Below are positions 8,980-17,353 of a stretch of 29,164 nt of DNA, piece after piece (position 1 is the stretch's first letter; each line of letters opens with the position of its first letter). Below the pieces are notes generated by a model. That model ran no database searches. It had not been told where the DNA came from and saw only the letters and a list, made by a program, of their open reading frames with translations. Both the position numbers and the translations under genes were made by a program. Source of the stretch: Euperipatoides rowelli (lineage: Eukaryota > Onychophora > Udeonychophora > Euonychophora > Peripatopsidae); NCBI GenBank assembly GCA_003024985.2, contig PXIH01S0006502.1. One strand, given 5' to 3'.

Positions 8980-9825
8980 TTATAGAGTCTCTTTTATTGA
9001 ATAGAGTTTTTCATTTGGATTATGATCTAATGTTAAGATTGATTTTAAAAGTCCTTTAGTGTAGGGGTGTTTAGGCCTTTTGAATATGTTTTTTACTGTT
9101 CCTTCTTCTATTATTTTTCCTTGATACATAACAGATACTGTATCACAAACTTCAGCAACAATTCCCAAATCATGAGTGATTAATATTGTAGCAACTTCAA
9201 ATTTCTTTGCTAAGTCTTTTATAAGTAATAGGATTTGTTCTTGTATGGTTACGTCTAAAGCCGTTGTTGGTTCGTCAGCTATGAGTAATGAGGGATGACA
9301 ACTTAGTGCCATTGCTATCATTACTCTTTGTCTCATTCCTCCAGAAAATTGATGCGGGTAGTATTTTATTTTCTCCTTTGCATTCATTACTCCAACAATT
9401 TTTAATATGTCTATTGCTTTTATCTTGGCTTCTTTTTTGCTTAGTCTTTGGTGTAACATAATAGTTTCTTCTAATTGAGTTGATATTCTTAGAAAGGGAT
9501 TTAGGGAAGTCATTGGATCTTGGAATATCATTGATATTTCATTACCTCTAATTTTAAGCATTTCTTTTTCACTAAATTTTAATAAATCTTTGTCTTTAAA
9601 AATTATTTCTCCACTTTTAATAAAAGTGGTGTGTTCAGGTAGTAATCTAATTATAGACATGCTTGTTGCACTTTTTCCAGAACCTGATTCACCAACAATG
9701 GCTCTAATTTCCCCTTTTTTAATAGTTAAATTTACATTATTAACAGGGTGTATTGTAGTATGTTTTAGCCTAAATTCTATGGTTAAATTCTTTATTTCAA
9801 GTATAGTTGTTTTATTATTATCCAT
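8980..9825 (-). CDS. oppD: Oligopeptide ABC transporter ATP-binding protein OppD
   Basis: 281-aa ATPase. Walker A GESGSGKS at about 45-52, MIFQDPMTSLNP at about 99-110, signature FSGGMRQR at about 160-167, Walker B LLIADEPTTALD and the ITHD switch histidine. It ends soon after the HPYTKGLLKSI motif, so it is shorter than the usual 320-340 residues of OppD and lacks the C-terminal cysteine cluster that binds an iron-sulfur centre in some homologues. The reading frame closes at a clean TAA before the oppF start, with no sign of a frameshift at the end. It follows oppC by 9 bases and works with OppF below the OppB-OppC channel. Confidence 0.95.
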   Translation of the reverse strand: MDNNKTTILEIKNLTIEFRLKHTTIHPVNNVNLTIKKGEIRAIVGESGSGKSATSMSIIRLLPEHTTFIKSGEIIFKDKDLLKFSEKEMLKIRGNEISMIFQDPMTSLNPFLRISTQLEETIMLHQRLSKKEAKIKAIDILKIVGVMNAKEKIKYYPHQFSGGMRQRVMIAMALSCHPSLLIADEPTTALDVTIQEQILLLIKDLAKKFEVATILITHDLGIVAEVCDTVSVMYQGKIIEEGTVKNIFKRPKHPYTKGLLKSILTLDHNPNEKLYSIKETL

Positions 9826-9834
9826 TTTTTCTTC

Positions 9835-10869
9835 CTATTCTTTATTTTTTGGGTCAAAAGCATCTCTTAATCCATCACCTAAAAAATTCATAAATAATAG
9901 AAATATTGTCATGACTGTTGAAGGAACAAATACTTTCCATGGATATTGAGTTAATGTTGGTATTCCATTTTGAATTAGATCTCCCCAGGAAGTTGTGGGC
10001 GGTGAGACACCAAGCCCTAGAAAGGACAAATACGATTCTATTAAAATGAAAGTAGGAACCCTTATTGTTGTAAAAATTATTATTATGCCAATTGTATTTG
10101 GAATTAAATGCTTACATATTATTCTCTTATTACTTGCACCAAGCGTTTTTGCAACTTGAATAAATTCAAAATTTGAAATTGATTTAACTTGTCCTCTTAC
10201 TACTATTGCAACTGTGAGCCAGCTAATTAAAGCTAGAGATATAAATAAACCTGTTAGACTTCTTCCCATTACTGTCATAAATATTATTACAATTAACATG
10301 AAAGGTAATGTGTAGAGTATCTCTATTATCTTCATTATTACTTGATCTACCCTTTTTCCTAAAAATCCTGCTATTGCTCCAAGCAGTGTTCCTATTAGCA
10401 TTGAAATAAATGCTCCTACAAAGCCTACTGCTAAGGATATTTGACCACCTTGTATTACTCTTGCAAGAAGATCACGACCCAAATTATCTGTTCCAAATAA
10501 ATATTTTCGTTCATGAATTTTTATTTTTTTCTTATCTATTATTTGAGTTTCTGTTTCTATCCTGTACTTAATATTATTAAGTTTTGCCTTTTCGCTTTCA
10601 TTTAATGTTCGGTTTTCCTTAGCTGCTATTTTTTCAAAATATAATTTTTCTTTTTCATACCATAATATTCCAGCTGCTTTAAAAGAAGGGTGTAAGTTTG
10701 CATGTTCTACAATTTGTGTATGATATTTATATATAGGTAAAATTGGTTGTAATGTTGCTATTAGGATGTAAAACCCTATTACAAAAAGACTAGCATATGC
10801 AAGTTTATTTTCTTTGAATCTAAGCCATGTTCTGTATTTTGGAGTAAAATTTTTTACTTCGGTGCTCAT
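9835..10869 (-). CDS. oppC: Oligopeptide ABC transporter permease OppC
   Basis: 344-aa membrane subunit. After one N-terminal transmembrane helix (about 26-48) comes a long charged periplasmic loop (about 50-135, rich in Lys and Glu), typical of OppC, then the FGTDNLGRDLLARVIQGG motif and five further hydrophobic segments. The EAA loop that docks on the ATPases is visible as VAKTLGASNKRIICKHLIPN. The end has the PTTSWGDLIQNG and NFLGDGLRDAFDP motifs of the family. ATG start at 10869; oppB ends 11 bases upstream of it on the transcript. Confidence 0.96.
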   Translation of the reverse strand: MSTEVKNFTPKYRTWLRFKENKLAYASLFVIGFYILIATLQPILPIYKYHTQIVEHANLHPSFKAAGILWYEKEKLYFEKIAAKENRTLNESEKAKLNNIKYRIETETQIIDKKKIKIHERKYLFGTDNLGRDLLARVIQGGQISLAVGFVGAFISMLIGTLLGAIAGFLGKRVDQVIMKIIEILYTLPFMLIVIIFMTVMGRSLTGLFISLALISWLTVAIVVRGQVKSISNFEFIQVAKTLGASNKRIICKHLIPNTIGIIIIFTTIRVPTFILIESYLSFLGLGVSPPTTSWGDLIQNGIPTLTQYPWKVFVPSTVMTIFLLFMNFLGDGLRDAFDPKNKE

Positions 10870-10880
10870 ATATTTTTTTC

Positions 10881-11751
10881 CTATGTCACTCTTGGATCTA
10901 TTAATTTATATAGTATTTCTGATATTGCGTTTGCTATCAAAAGTATTATTGCATATATTAATATTGCTCCCATTAATACAGGATAATCACGAGTTAAAGC
11001 TGATTCTGTTAAAAACATTCCAAGTCCTGCAATTCTAAATATTTTTTCTACAACAATACTACCAGTAACTATTTGAGCAAATGCTGGTCCAAGATAGCTT
11101 ATTACGGGTAATATGGCTCCTCTTAACATGTGTCTTGTAACTATTACGTTAAAACTTAACCCTTTAGATCTTGCTGTTCTTATATAATCACTTTTTAGTA
11201 TTTCTAGCATTGAACCTCTGACGAGTCTTGCTATGTAAGAAGCATAAGGTAAGCTTAATGTACAAACAGGCATTATTAAATTCTTAATACCATCATGTTC
11301 TGTAATCCAACCTGAAGTTGAGAGTAATCCTAATTTTATTGCTAAAACGTATTGTAAGAGTGTTCCAATTACAAATAAAGGAACAGCTATGCCTGTTATG
11401 GAAATGGAGGTTATAATGTAGTCTATTATACTATTTTGATGTATTGAAGCAACAATTCCCATTAATACCCCTGCAACTATTGCTATGAATAACGATATTA
11501 GACCTAACAAAGCAGATTTATAAAATCCTATAAATATATAATCATTTACACTTAAGTCTCTTTTGGTTAAAGATGGACCTAAATCCCCATGTAGTAAATT
11601 GATTATATAATAATATGCTTGGGTATAAAAAGGTTTATCTAAATGGTAAGTTTGTATCAATCTTTCTTTTATTTCTGGATCCATTGATCTTTCTGAATCA
11701 AAGGGACTTCCTGGAGCCAAGCGCATTATAAAAAAACATATAAATACGATT
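10881..11751 (-). CDS. oppB: Oligopeptide ABC transporter permease OppB (5' end lost in assembly gap)
   Basis: Permease subunit pairing with OppC. Visible here are residues from IVFICFFIMRLAPGSP onward: the periplasmic loop with RLIQTYHLDKPF, transmembrane helices, the EAA-type loop IRTARSKGLSFNVIVTRHML, and the C-terminal LTRDYPVLMGAIL and LYKLIDPRV motifs of OppB. The first about 18 codons fall in the N run. A copy of the missing start lies at 16712-16764: a GTG preceded by AGGAGGT, encoding MLKFIIKKLLGTIPTLIA. Together they would give 307 residues, a normal OppB length, in frame. Any long open frame reading across the Ns into oppA3 is an assembly artefact. Confidence 0.93.
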
Positions 11752-11868
11752 NNNNNNNNNNNNNNNAGAAAAAGATTAAAAAAAGTTGAAGGATCATTGT
11801 ATTCACCATTCCAAGTACCTTTTGCAATTTCGTAGTTTAGTGTAGCTCTGTTATGCAAAAAAGTTGTC
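11657..11868. repeat. Gap-flanking sequence repeated at 16617-17239
   Basis: The 95 bases at 11657-11751 are identical to 16617-16711, and the 102 bases at 11767-11868 match 17139-17239 except for an A-run of six here against five there. The 15 Ns between them correspond to 427 bases (16712-17138) in the other copy. See the entry at 16617 for interpretation. Confidence 0.95.
11752..11766. other. Assembly gap (15 Ns)
   Basis: Scaffold gap inside the oppA3-oppB junction. Comparison with the second copy predicts that it stands for 427 bases, not 15: the 3' end of oppA3, a 97-bp spacer and the 5' end of oppB. Confidence 0.97.
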
Positions 11869-13079
11869 CATTCTTCATTCATTAGTCTAGTTTCTATATT
11901 TAAGTTTTTTTTCCATTGAGCTTGTATGAACTCTGCTATTTTTTTGTGACTTTCCCCTGTATTGTATTTAATTGTTAGTTCAGGAAATCCTTCTCCGTTA
12001 GGAAAACCAGCTTTGGTGAATAAATCAGTTGCTATTTCAGGATCGAATAAAGATACTTCCTTATCATATTTGTAATTTATAAAGTTAGGAAGTATTTGTC
12101 TTGTTGGAATAGAATCATCTTTTAGTACGTTGTCAGTTAACAGTCTTCTGTCAATAGCTAATGTCAAAGCTTTTCTTACATTAACATTATTTAAAGGATA
12201 TATTGTTGTATTAAAATTATAATAGTACGTTGATACTGATGTGTGTGAATAAAAATCTTTTCTAAGTTTCGCTTGTTCTATTATATCAGGATGTAAATTA
12301 GCGAAGAAATCGAGTTCATTGTTCAAATACATATTGTAAGGTATATCTTGATTATCTGTCATTATGAATGTGATTTCATCAAGAGCTGTTTCTGAGTTAT
12401 CATAGTATTTTTGATTTCGTTCTAAAATAATCTTTTCACCTATAATTCTTTTTTTAATTTTAAAAGGACCGCTTGTTGCAATATTTTTTGGGTCAATCCA
12501 TTTTTTTCCATATTTTTCAGTTAAATGTACAGGTACTGGTATGAAAGTGGCATGTATTAACATGTCTAAGAAATAAGGTATTGGCTTGTTTAAAATAATT
12601 TGCAGAGTGTTATTGTCGATTATTTTTATGCCAAGCTCATTATCATCAACTTTACCTTCAAAAAATTCTTTAGCGTTTTTAATTATATCTGTTACAAAAC
12701 TAACATAACTAGAACCAGTTTCTTTGTTTAGTATTCTTAAATAAGATTTTTTAATTCCCTCAGCTGTAATTGGAACACCATCACTCCAAAAAAGCTTGTC
12801 TCTTAAGTGAAATGTGTAACTAAGTCCATCCTTAGAGCTATCCCAACTTTTTGCAAGTCCTGGTTCATAACCACCTGTTTTTATGTTAGGAACTGTTAAT
12901 CCTATGAATATATTTTGTATAATGTAATTTCCAATTAAATCTTCTGCTAATTGTGGATCAATAGAAATAGGCTCACCGCCAACGTTTAAAGAAAATGTGA
13001 GTAATGTGGACTTTTCTTTGTTGTTACATGAGAGAGCCATGATTATTGTCAATACAATAATTAATTCTTTGAACCTCAT
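11767..13079 (-). CDS. Oligopeptide-binding lipoprotein OppA (third of three; 3' end lost in assembly gap)
   Basis: Periplasmic peptide receptor of the Opp system (bacterial solute-binding family 5). It has a signal peptide with a good spirochete lipobox, MALSC with Cys18. It then has the GGEPISIDPQLAEDL start of the mature protein, LAKSWDSSKDGLSYTFHLRD and the WSDGVPITAEG motif. The open frame stops at the N run, missing about 92 C-terminal codons; a matching end occurs at 16862-17138 and would complete a 529-residue protein, close to its two neighbours. ATG start with AAAGGAG about 8 bases upstream. It corresponds to oppA-3 (BB0330 position). A 173-bp spacer separates it from oppA2. Confidence 0.93.
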
Positions 13080-13252
13080 AAAATTTACTCCTTTTTTTAG
13101 GATTTAGTTACCATTATATTCAAAACATAAAATTAGTTTTTCATAACTTATAATGACAATAAAACATTTAAATGATATACAGATTAACACTTTGAATAGT
13201 TAATTTATATATCATTTTTGATTATATAATTTTATACTGTTAATGACAATAG

Positions 13253-14866
13253 CTATATTTTTTTTATAGGTTTTATATGATTTAATATATATCTTATTGA
13301 AGAATTAGGACTCCATCCTGTCCATTTATGATTTTTAAAAAGGTAAGAATAAGATTTAAAAAATAACGGCATTACTTGGAAATCTTTTTCTATTAGGATA
13401 CTTTCTGCTTCTCTTAAGATGTTTTGTCTTATGTTGTTATCTGTTTCTTTATTGGCTGCCTCAATAAGTTTATCGTATTCAGGGTTCGAATGACCAGAAC
13501 CATTTAGATCTTCATTTTCTGTAGTGAAAATATTTAAAAATGTTGAAGCGTCGTCGTAGTCTCCAGTCCATCCTGTCCTTATTACTTCATGTTTTAATTC
13601 GATCTTACTTTTTGTTAAAGTTTCTAAATCTTCATTGATGATATTTATATGTATACCTAAATTTTTTAACCATTCTTGTTGTACAAATTTAGCTATTATT
13701 TCATGATTATCTGTATTATTGTATTTAATTGTGAAACTAGGAAAACCTATTCCGTTAGGATATCCAGCTTCTTCTAAAAGTTTCTTTGCTCTTCCTTTAT
13801 CAAATAAATTTAAGGCTTTGTTAAATTTATAATTATTAAACATTGGACATATTTTTCTTGTTGGTATTGATTTATTCTTTAGTATACTATGAACTAGTTC
13901 TTCTCTATCAACAGCTAGAATGAGAGCTTCCCTTACTTTAGAGTTATTAAGGGGTTCTTTTTGTGTATTAAAGGAATAAAAGTATGTGGAATTTGCTTTG
14001 TGTAAGTAAAGATCTTTTCTGCCTTTTGTTTTTTCGATTAACTCTGGGTTTAAGTTTATTAAAAGGTCAATATTGCCATTTTCATACATTTCAAACGCTT
14101 TTTCTCGATTGTTTTCAATAATAAATATTAACTTATTAACTGTCACGTTTTTGTTATTATGATAATAAGGATTTTTCTCTAAGACAGTTTGTTTATTTGT
14201 GATTTTCTTTTTTAATTTAAATGGACCACTTACTACAATATTTTCAGGCTTTATCCAGTCTTCACCATGTTTATTTACTATGTGCATTGGAACTGGATAA
14301 AATGTTGGATGTGCTAACATGTCAATGAAATAAGGTTTAGGCTCTACTAAGTTTATTTCTAGAATTTGATCATCAATTGCTTTTATCCCTAGTTGTTCTT
14401 TGTCTACTTTTCCTTCGTAGAATTCTGTACCGTTTGTAATCAACATTTTTAGCGAGTTTGCAAATGTTGCACCTGTTCCTTTTGTTAGTATTCTTATGAA
14501 AGATTCTTTAATTCCCTCAGTTGTAATTGGAACACCATCACTCCAATATATATTATCTCTTAGGAAGAATCTATACGAGGTCTTATCAGGAGAGGTGGAC
14601 CACCCTTCTACTAAGTCTTTCTCATAATTCTTAGTCTTTGTATTAAATGAAAGTAAGCCAGAAAACATATTATCAATAAAATAGTATCCATTTATGTCTT
14701 GTATAAGGTGTGGATCGATAGAAATAGGTTCAGCTCCATAGTTAATTATAAAATCATGTTTTTGCTTAAATTGTAAAATGTAATAATAGCAAAGGAGAAA
14801 CATAAATATAATGAAAATACCTAGAACAAGGTAACATAATGGAATAGTTATTTTTTTTCCCTTCAT
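13253..14866 (-). CDS. Oligopeptide-binding protein OppA (second of three)
   Basis: 537-aa solute-binding protein family 5. I chose the ATG at 14866 over the in-frame TTG at 14878 because GGAGG lies within those four extra codons, 6-7 bases before the ATG. The N-terminus has a long hydrophobic anchor (about residues 8-28) with Cys26 in FLLC, not a canonical lipobox. Mature-protein motifs: GAEPISIDPHLIQDI, WSDGVPITTEG, VSGPFKL, YPNGIGFPS, the DYDDAST segment and NHKWTGWSPN near the end. It binds peptides and delivers them to OppBCDF; in B. burgdorferi the paralogues differ in peptide preference and regulation. It is the oppA-2 (BB0329) position. Part of its sequence is almost identical to oppA1. 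Confidence 0.95.
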   Translation of the reverse strand: MKGKKITIPLCYLVLGIFIIFMFLLCYYYILQFKQKHDFIINYGAEPISIDPHLIQDINGYYFIDNMFSGLLSFNTKTKNYEKDLVEGWSTSPDKTSYRFFLRDNIYWSDGVPITTEGIKESFIRILTKGTGATFANSLKMLITNGTEFYEGKVDKEQLGIKAIDDQILEINLVEPKPYFIDMLAHPTFYPVPMHIVNKHGEDWIKPENIVVSGPFKLKKKITNKQTVLEKNPYYHNNKNVTVNKLIFIIENNREKAFEMYENGNIDLLINLNPELIEKTKGRKDLYLHKANSTYFYSFNTQKEPLNNSKVREALILAVDREELVHSILKNKSIPTRKICPMFNNYKFNKALNLFDKGRAKKLLEEAGYPNGIGFPSFTIKYNNTDNHEIIAKFVQQEWLKNLGIHINIINEDLETLTKSKIELKHEVIRTGWTGDYDDASTFLNIFTTENEDLNGSGHSNPEYDKLIEAANKETDNNIRQNILREAESILIEKDFQVMPLFFKSYSYLFKNHKWTGWSPNSSIRYILNHIKPIKKI

Positions 14867-14908
14867 ATTTGCCTCCAAATAAATAAGTTATCATTATAAC
14901 TATAGTAC

Positions 14909-16519
14909 TTATTTTTTGTATTCAAATTTTATTCTTTTTATTGGTTTTATATTTTCAAATTGGTATCTTAGCGCTGGGTTTGGACACCATCCTGTCCATT
15001 TGTCATTTTTAAACAAATAAGAGAAGCTTGTAAAGAATAAAGGTATAATTTGAAAATCTTGTTCAATGATCATTTTCTCTGCTGTTCTTAATAAATTTTG
15101 TCTTATAATCGGATCTGTTTCTGTGTTAGAAGCTTCAATAAGTTTATCAAACTCAGGATTTGAATAACCAGAACCATTAAGATTTTTATTTTCTGTTGTA
15201 AAAATATTTAAAAATGTTGTGGCATCGTCATAATCAGCAGTCCACTCTCCTTGTCTTATTGTATAATTTAAGCTTTCTTTGCTTTGTTGAAAAGTTATTT
15301 CATCTTCTTCTTTTAGTTTAACATCTATGTTTAGGTTATTTTTCCATTCTTTTTGTATAAATTTGGCTATCATTGAATAACTTTCATTAGAATTATAGGT
15401 AATTATTAAATTATCAGGAAAACCTTTTCCATTAGGAAACCCAGCTTCTCTTAGTAGTCGTTGTGCCTTTTTCTTGTTAAATAGAGTTAAGTGTTTATTT
15501 AACTTATAGCTTTTAAAGCGAGGATTTAAGTTTCTTGTTGCAATCGAGTCATTTTTAAGTAAGTCAATGGTGAGCATTTCTTTATCAATAGCTAGAGCAA
15601 AAGCTTCTCTTACTCTAGAATCATTAAGGGGTTTTTTTGTTGTATTAAAGGAATAAAAGCGCAACGAATCTGTTTTATGTAAATAAAAATCATTTCTACC
15701 TTTTACTTGTTCAAGTACATTTGAGTTTAAGTCTATTATGAGATCTATCTGATTTTTTTCATACATTTTGAAGGTTTCGTTTTGATTCTTTATTGTTATG
15801 AACGTAATATTATCAATTTCTACATTTTGTGCTTTATGGTAATAAGTATTTTTCTCAAGAACAATTTGCTTTCTTGCAAGTTCTTTTAATGTAAATGCTC
15901 CGCTAACTACTATGTGTTTAGGATCTGTCCAATCTTTATTGTATTTATTGATTACATGCATTGGTACTGGATAAAAAGATGAATAGGCTAACATTGTAAT
16001 AAAATAAGGTACAGATTCTGTTAATTCTATTTCTAGTGTTCGATCATTAATTACTTTTATTCCTAGTTGATCTTCATCGACTAGACCTTCAGAAAATTCT
16101 GTGCCATTCTTAATTATTGGTATTATTATTTGGCCATACGCTTCTCCACTTTCTTTTTTCAATATTCTTATGAAAGATTCTTTAATTCCCTTAGCTGTAA
16201 TTGGAACACCATCACTCCAATATATATTATCTCTTAGGAAGAATCTATAAAATTTAAAATTTTTAGACATAGACCAACCTTCAGCTAAACCTTTATCATG
16301 ATAGCCTGTTTTTTGATTAGTATTTACCAATCCTATGAACATGTTATCAATAAAAAAATTACTTGTTACATCATAAGCAACTTGTGGATCGAACGAGTCA
16401 GGTTCCGGTCCCGCCATAACTATAAAATTGTGTTTTTCTTTAAGGCTGCAATACCAAACAAAATAAAAAGTAAGTGATATAAACAAAACTAATGGAATAG
16501 TTATTTTTTTTATGTTCAT
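14909..16519 (-). CDS. Oligopeptide-binding protein OppA (first of three)
   Basis: 536-aa family 5 solute-binding protein, first gene of the opp operon. The hydrophobic N-terminus (about 6-24) ends with FVWYC, a poor lipobox, followed by the mature start GPEPDSFDPQVAYD. Family motifs WSDGVPITAKG, VSGAFTL, FPNGKGFPD, DYDDATTFLNIF and NDKWTGWCPN are present. The ATG follows AGGAGGTAGAGG. It is separated from oppA2 by 42 bases after correction of the oppA2 start, so both are on one transcript. The upstream region at 16520-16616 should hold the operon promoter but abuts the duplicated block starting at 16617. It is the oppA-1 (BB0328) position. Confidence 0.95.
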   Translation of the reverse strand: MNIKKITIPLVLFISLTFYFVWYCSLKEKHNFIVMAGPEPDSFDPQVAYDVTSNFFIDNMFIGLVNTNQKTGYHDKGLAEGWSMSKNFKFYRFFLRDNIYWSDGVPITAKGIKESFIRILKKESGEAYGQIIIPIIKNGTEFSEGLVDEDQLGIKVINDRTLEIELTESVPYFITMLAYSSFYPVPMHVINKYNKDWTDPKHIVVSGAFTLKELARKQIVLEKNTYYHKAQNVEIDNITFITIKNQNETFKMYEKNQIDLIIDLNSNVLEQVKGRNDFYLHKTDSLRFYSFNTTKKPLNDSRVREAFALAIDKEMLTIDLLKNDSIATRNLNPRFKSYKLNKHLTLFNKKKAQRLLREAGFPNGKGFPDNLIITYNSNESYSMIAKFIQKEWKNNLNIDVKLKEEDEITFQQSKESLNYTIRQGEWTADYDDATTFLNIFTTENKNLNGSGYSNPEFDKLIEASNTETDPIIRQNLLRTAEKMIIEQDFQIIPLFFTSFSYLFKNDKWTGWCPNPALRYQFENIKPIKRIKFEYKK

Positions 16520-16584
16520 AAATCCTCTACCTCCTTCCCCCTATAATTTAATGTTACCTTTTTCCATAAAATTACCTTTTTATA

Positions 16585-16764
16585 TTAATATACAAAATGG
16601 AAAATTATTTTAATACTCAATCTTTCTTTTATTTCTGGATCCATTGATCTTTCTGAATCAAAGGGACTTCCTGGAGCCAAGCGCATTATAAAAAAACATA
16701 TAAATACGATTGCAATAAGAGTAGGAATTGTCCCTAATAATTTTTTTATAATAAATTTTAACAC
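16585..16764 (-). pseudogene. oppB 5' fragment in duplicated block
   Basis: GTG at 16764, preceded by AGGAGGTAAAA, opens a frame reading MLKFIIKKLLGTIPTLIA and on through KERL of OppB. At 16617 the sequence leaves the oppB copy, and the frame ends at a TAA 11 codons later (59 aa in all). The fragment keeps only the first transmembrane helix, so it cannot make a permease. If the block is misplaced, this is simply the true oppB start. Confidence 0.85.
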
Positions 16765-17239
16765 TTTTACCTCCTTTTTATAAGCATATTTAATTAAGCA
16801 AAAAACATTACATGAATTTGGGTTAATATTTTTTTCATTATGAAATAGAATAAGCCATGTACTATCTAGTTTTTTTTAATATAGGTTTTATGTTTTTCAA
16901 TGGATATCTTTGTAGGATATTAGGGTTCCATCCTGTCCATTTATCATTTCTAAACAAATAAGAACGCTGTAAATTAAAAAAAGGTGAGATTTGAAAATTT
17001 TTTTCTATTATTAAAGATTCTGCTTTTTTTAAAATGTTTTGTCTGATTTTAGGATCTCTTTTATATTCAGATTTTTCAATTAACTCATCATATTCACTAT
17101 CTAAGTATCCAGAATTATTAAAATGTGGATTTTTTTTTAGAAAAAGATTAAAAAAAGTTGAAGGATCATTGTATTCACCATTCCAAGTACCTTTTGCAAT
17201 TTCGTAGTTTAGTGTAGCTCTGTTATGCAAAAAGTTGTC
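16617..17239. repeat. 623-bp block duplicating the oppA3-oppB junction
   Basis: Second copy of the DNA spanning the N-gap: 16617-16711 equals 11657-11751 and 17139-17239 equals 11767-11868 (one A-run indel). In between lie the oppB start, spacer and oppA3 3' end that the main locus lacks. Left of 16617 is the oppA1 upstream region; right of 17239 is the upstream region of the acyltransferase gene. Junction microhomology is short: TCAA on the left and about AAAAAGTTGTC on the right. It is either a true ectopic duplication, which would explain why assembly failed at 11752, or a contig placed wrongly. Confidence 0.93.
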
Positions 17240-17299
17240 ATAATAGTTAACTTTAGATTTAAAGATTTCGTTTATAAAAGAATAAAATTTTGATATCAT
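16862..17299 (-). pseudogene. oppA3 3' fragment in duplicated block
   Basis: A 145-codon open frame of which 16862-17239 encodes the last about 125 residues of the third OppA (from NFLHNR through NDKWTGWNPN to a TAG). The first about 20 codons come from the sequence upstream of the acyltransferase gene and have no signal peptide, so a free-standing protein is unlikely. The frame lies between oppA1 and the divergent gene at 17354. It supplies the C-terminus missing at 11767, in frame. Confidence 0.87.
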
Positions 17300-17353
17300 A
17301 AGCTAAAGGAATAAAACCTAATTTTAAAGAGTTTTATTAAAAGGCGGAAGCTT

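Noticed and set aside
9590-9949. 119-codon plus-strand frame across the oppD-oppC boundary
   Set aside because: Opposite two well-conserved transport genes; no family resemblance.
10881-13079. A single 732-codon frame joining OppA and OppB
   Set aside because: It runs through 15 Ns and joins a binding protein missing its end to a permease missing its start; the second copy shows 427 bases with proper stop and start between them.
13151-13252. Direct repeat TAATGACAATA at 13151 and 13242 around the oppA2-oppA3 spacer
   Set aside because: Eleven bases, two copies, low complexity; nothing else supports insertion or regulation.
16862-17299. Independent small gene of 145 codons
   Set aside because: All but about 20 codons is the 3' end of oppA3 in the duplicated block; no signal peptide or ribosome site of its own.
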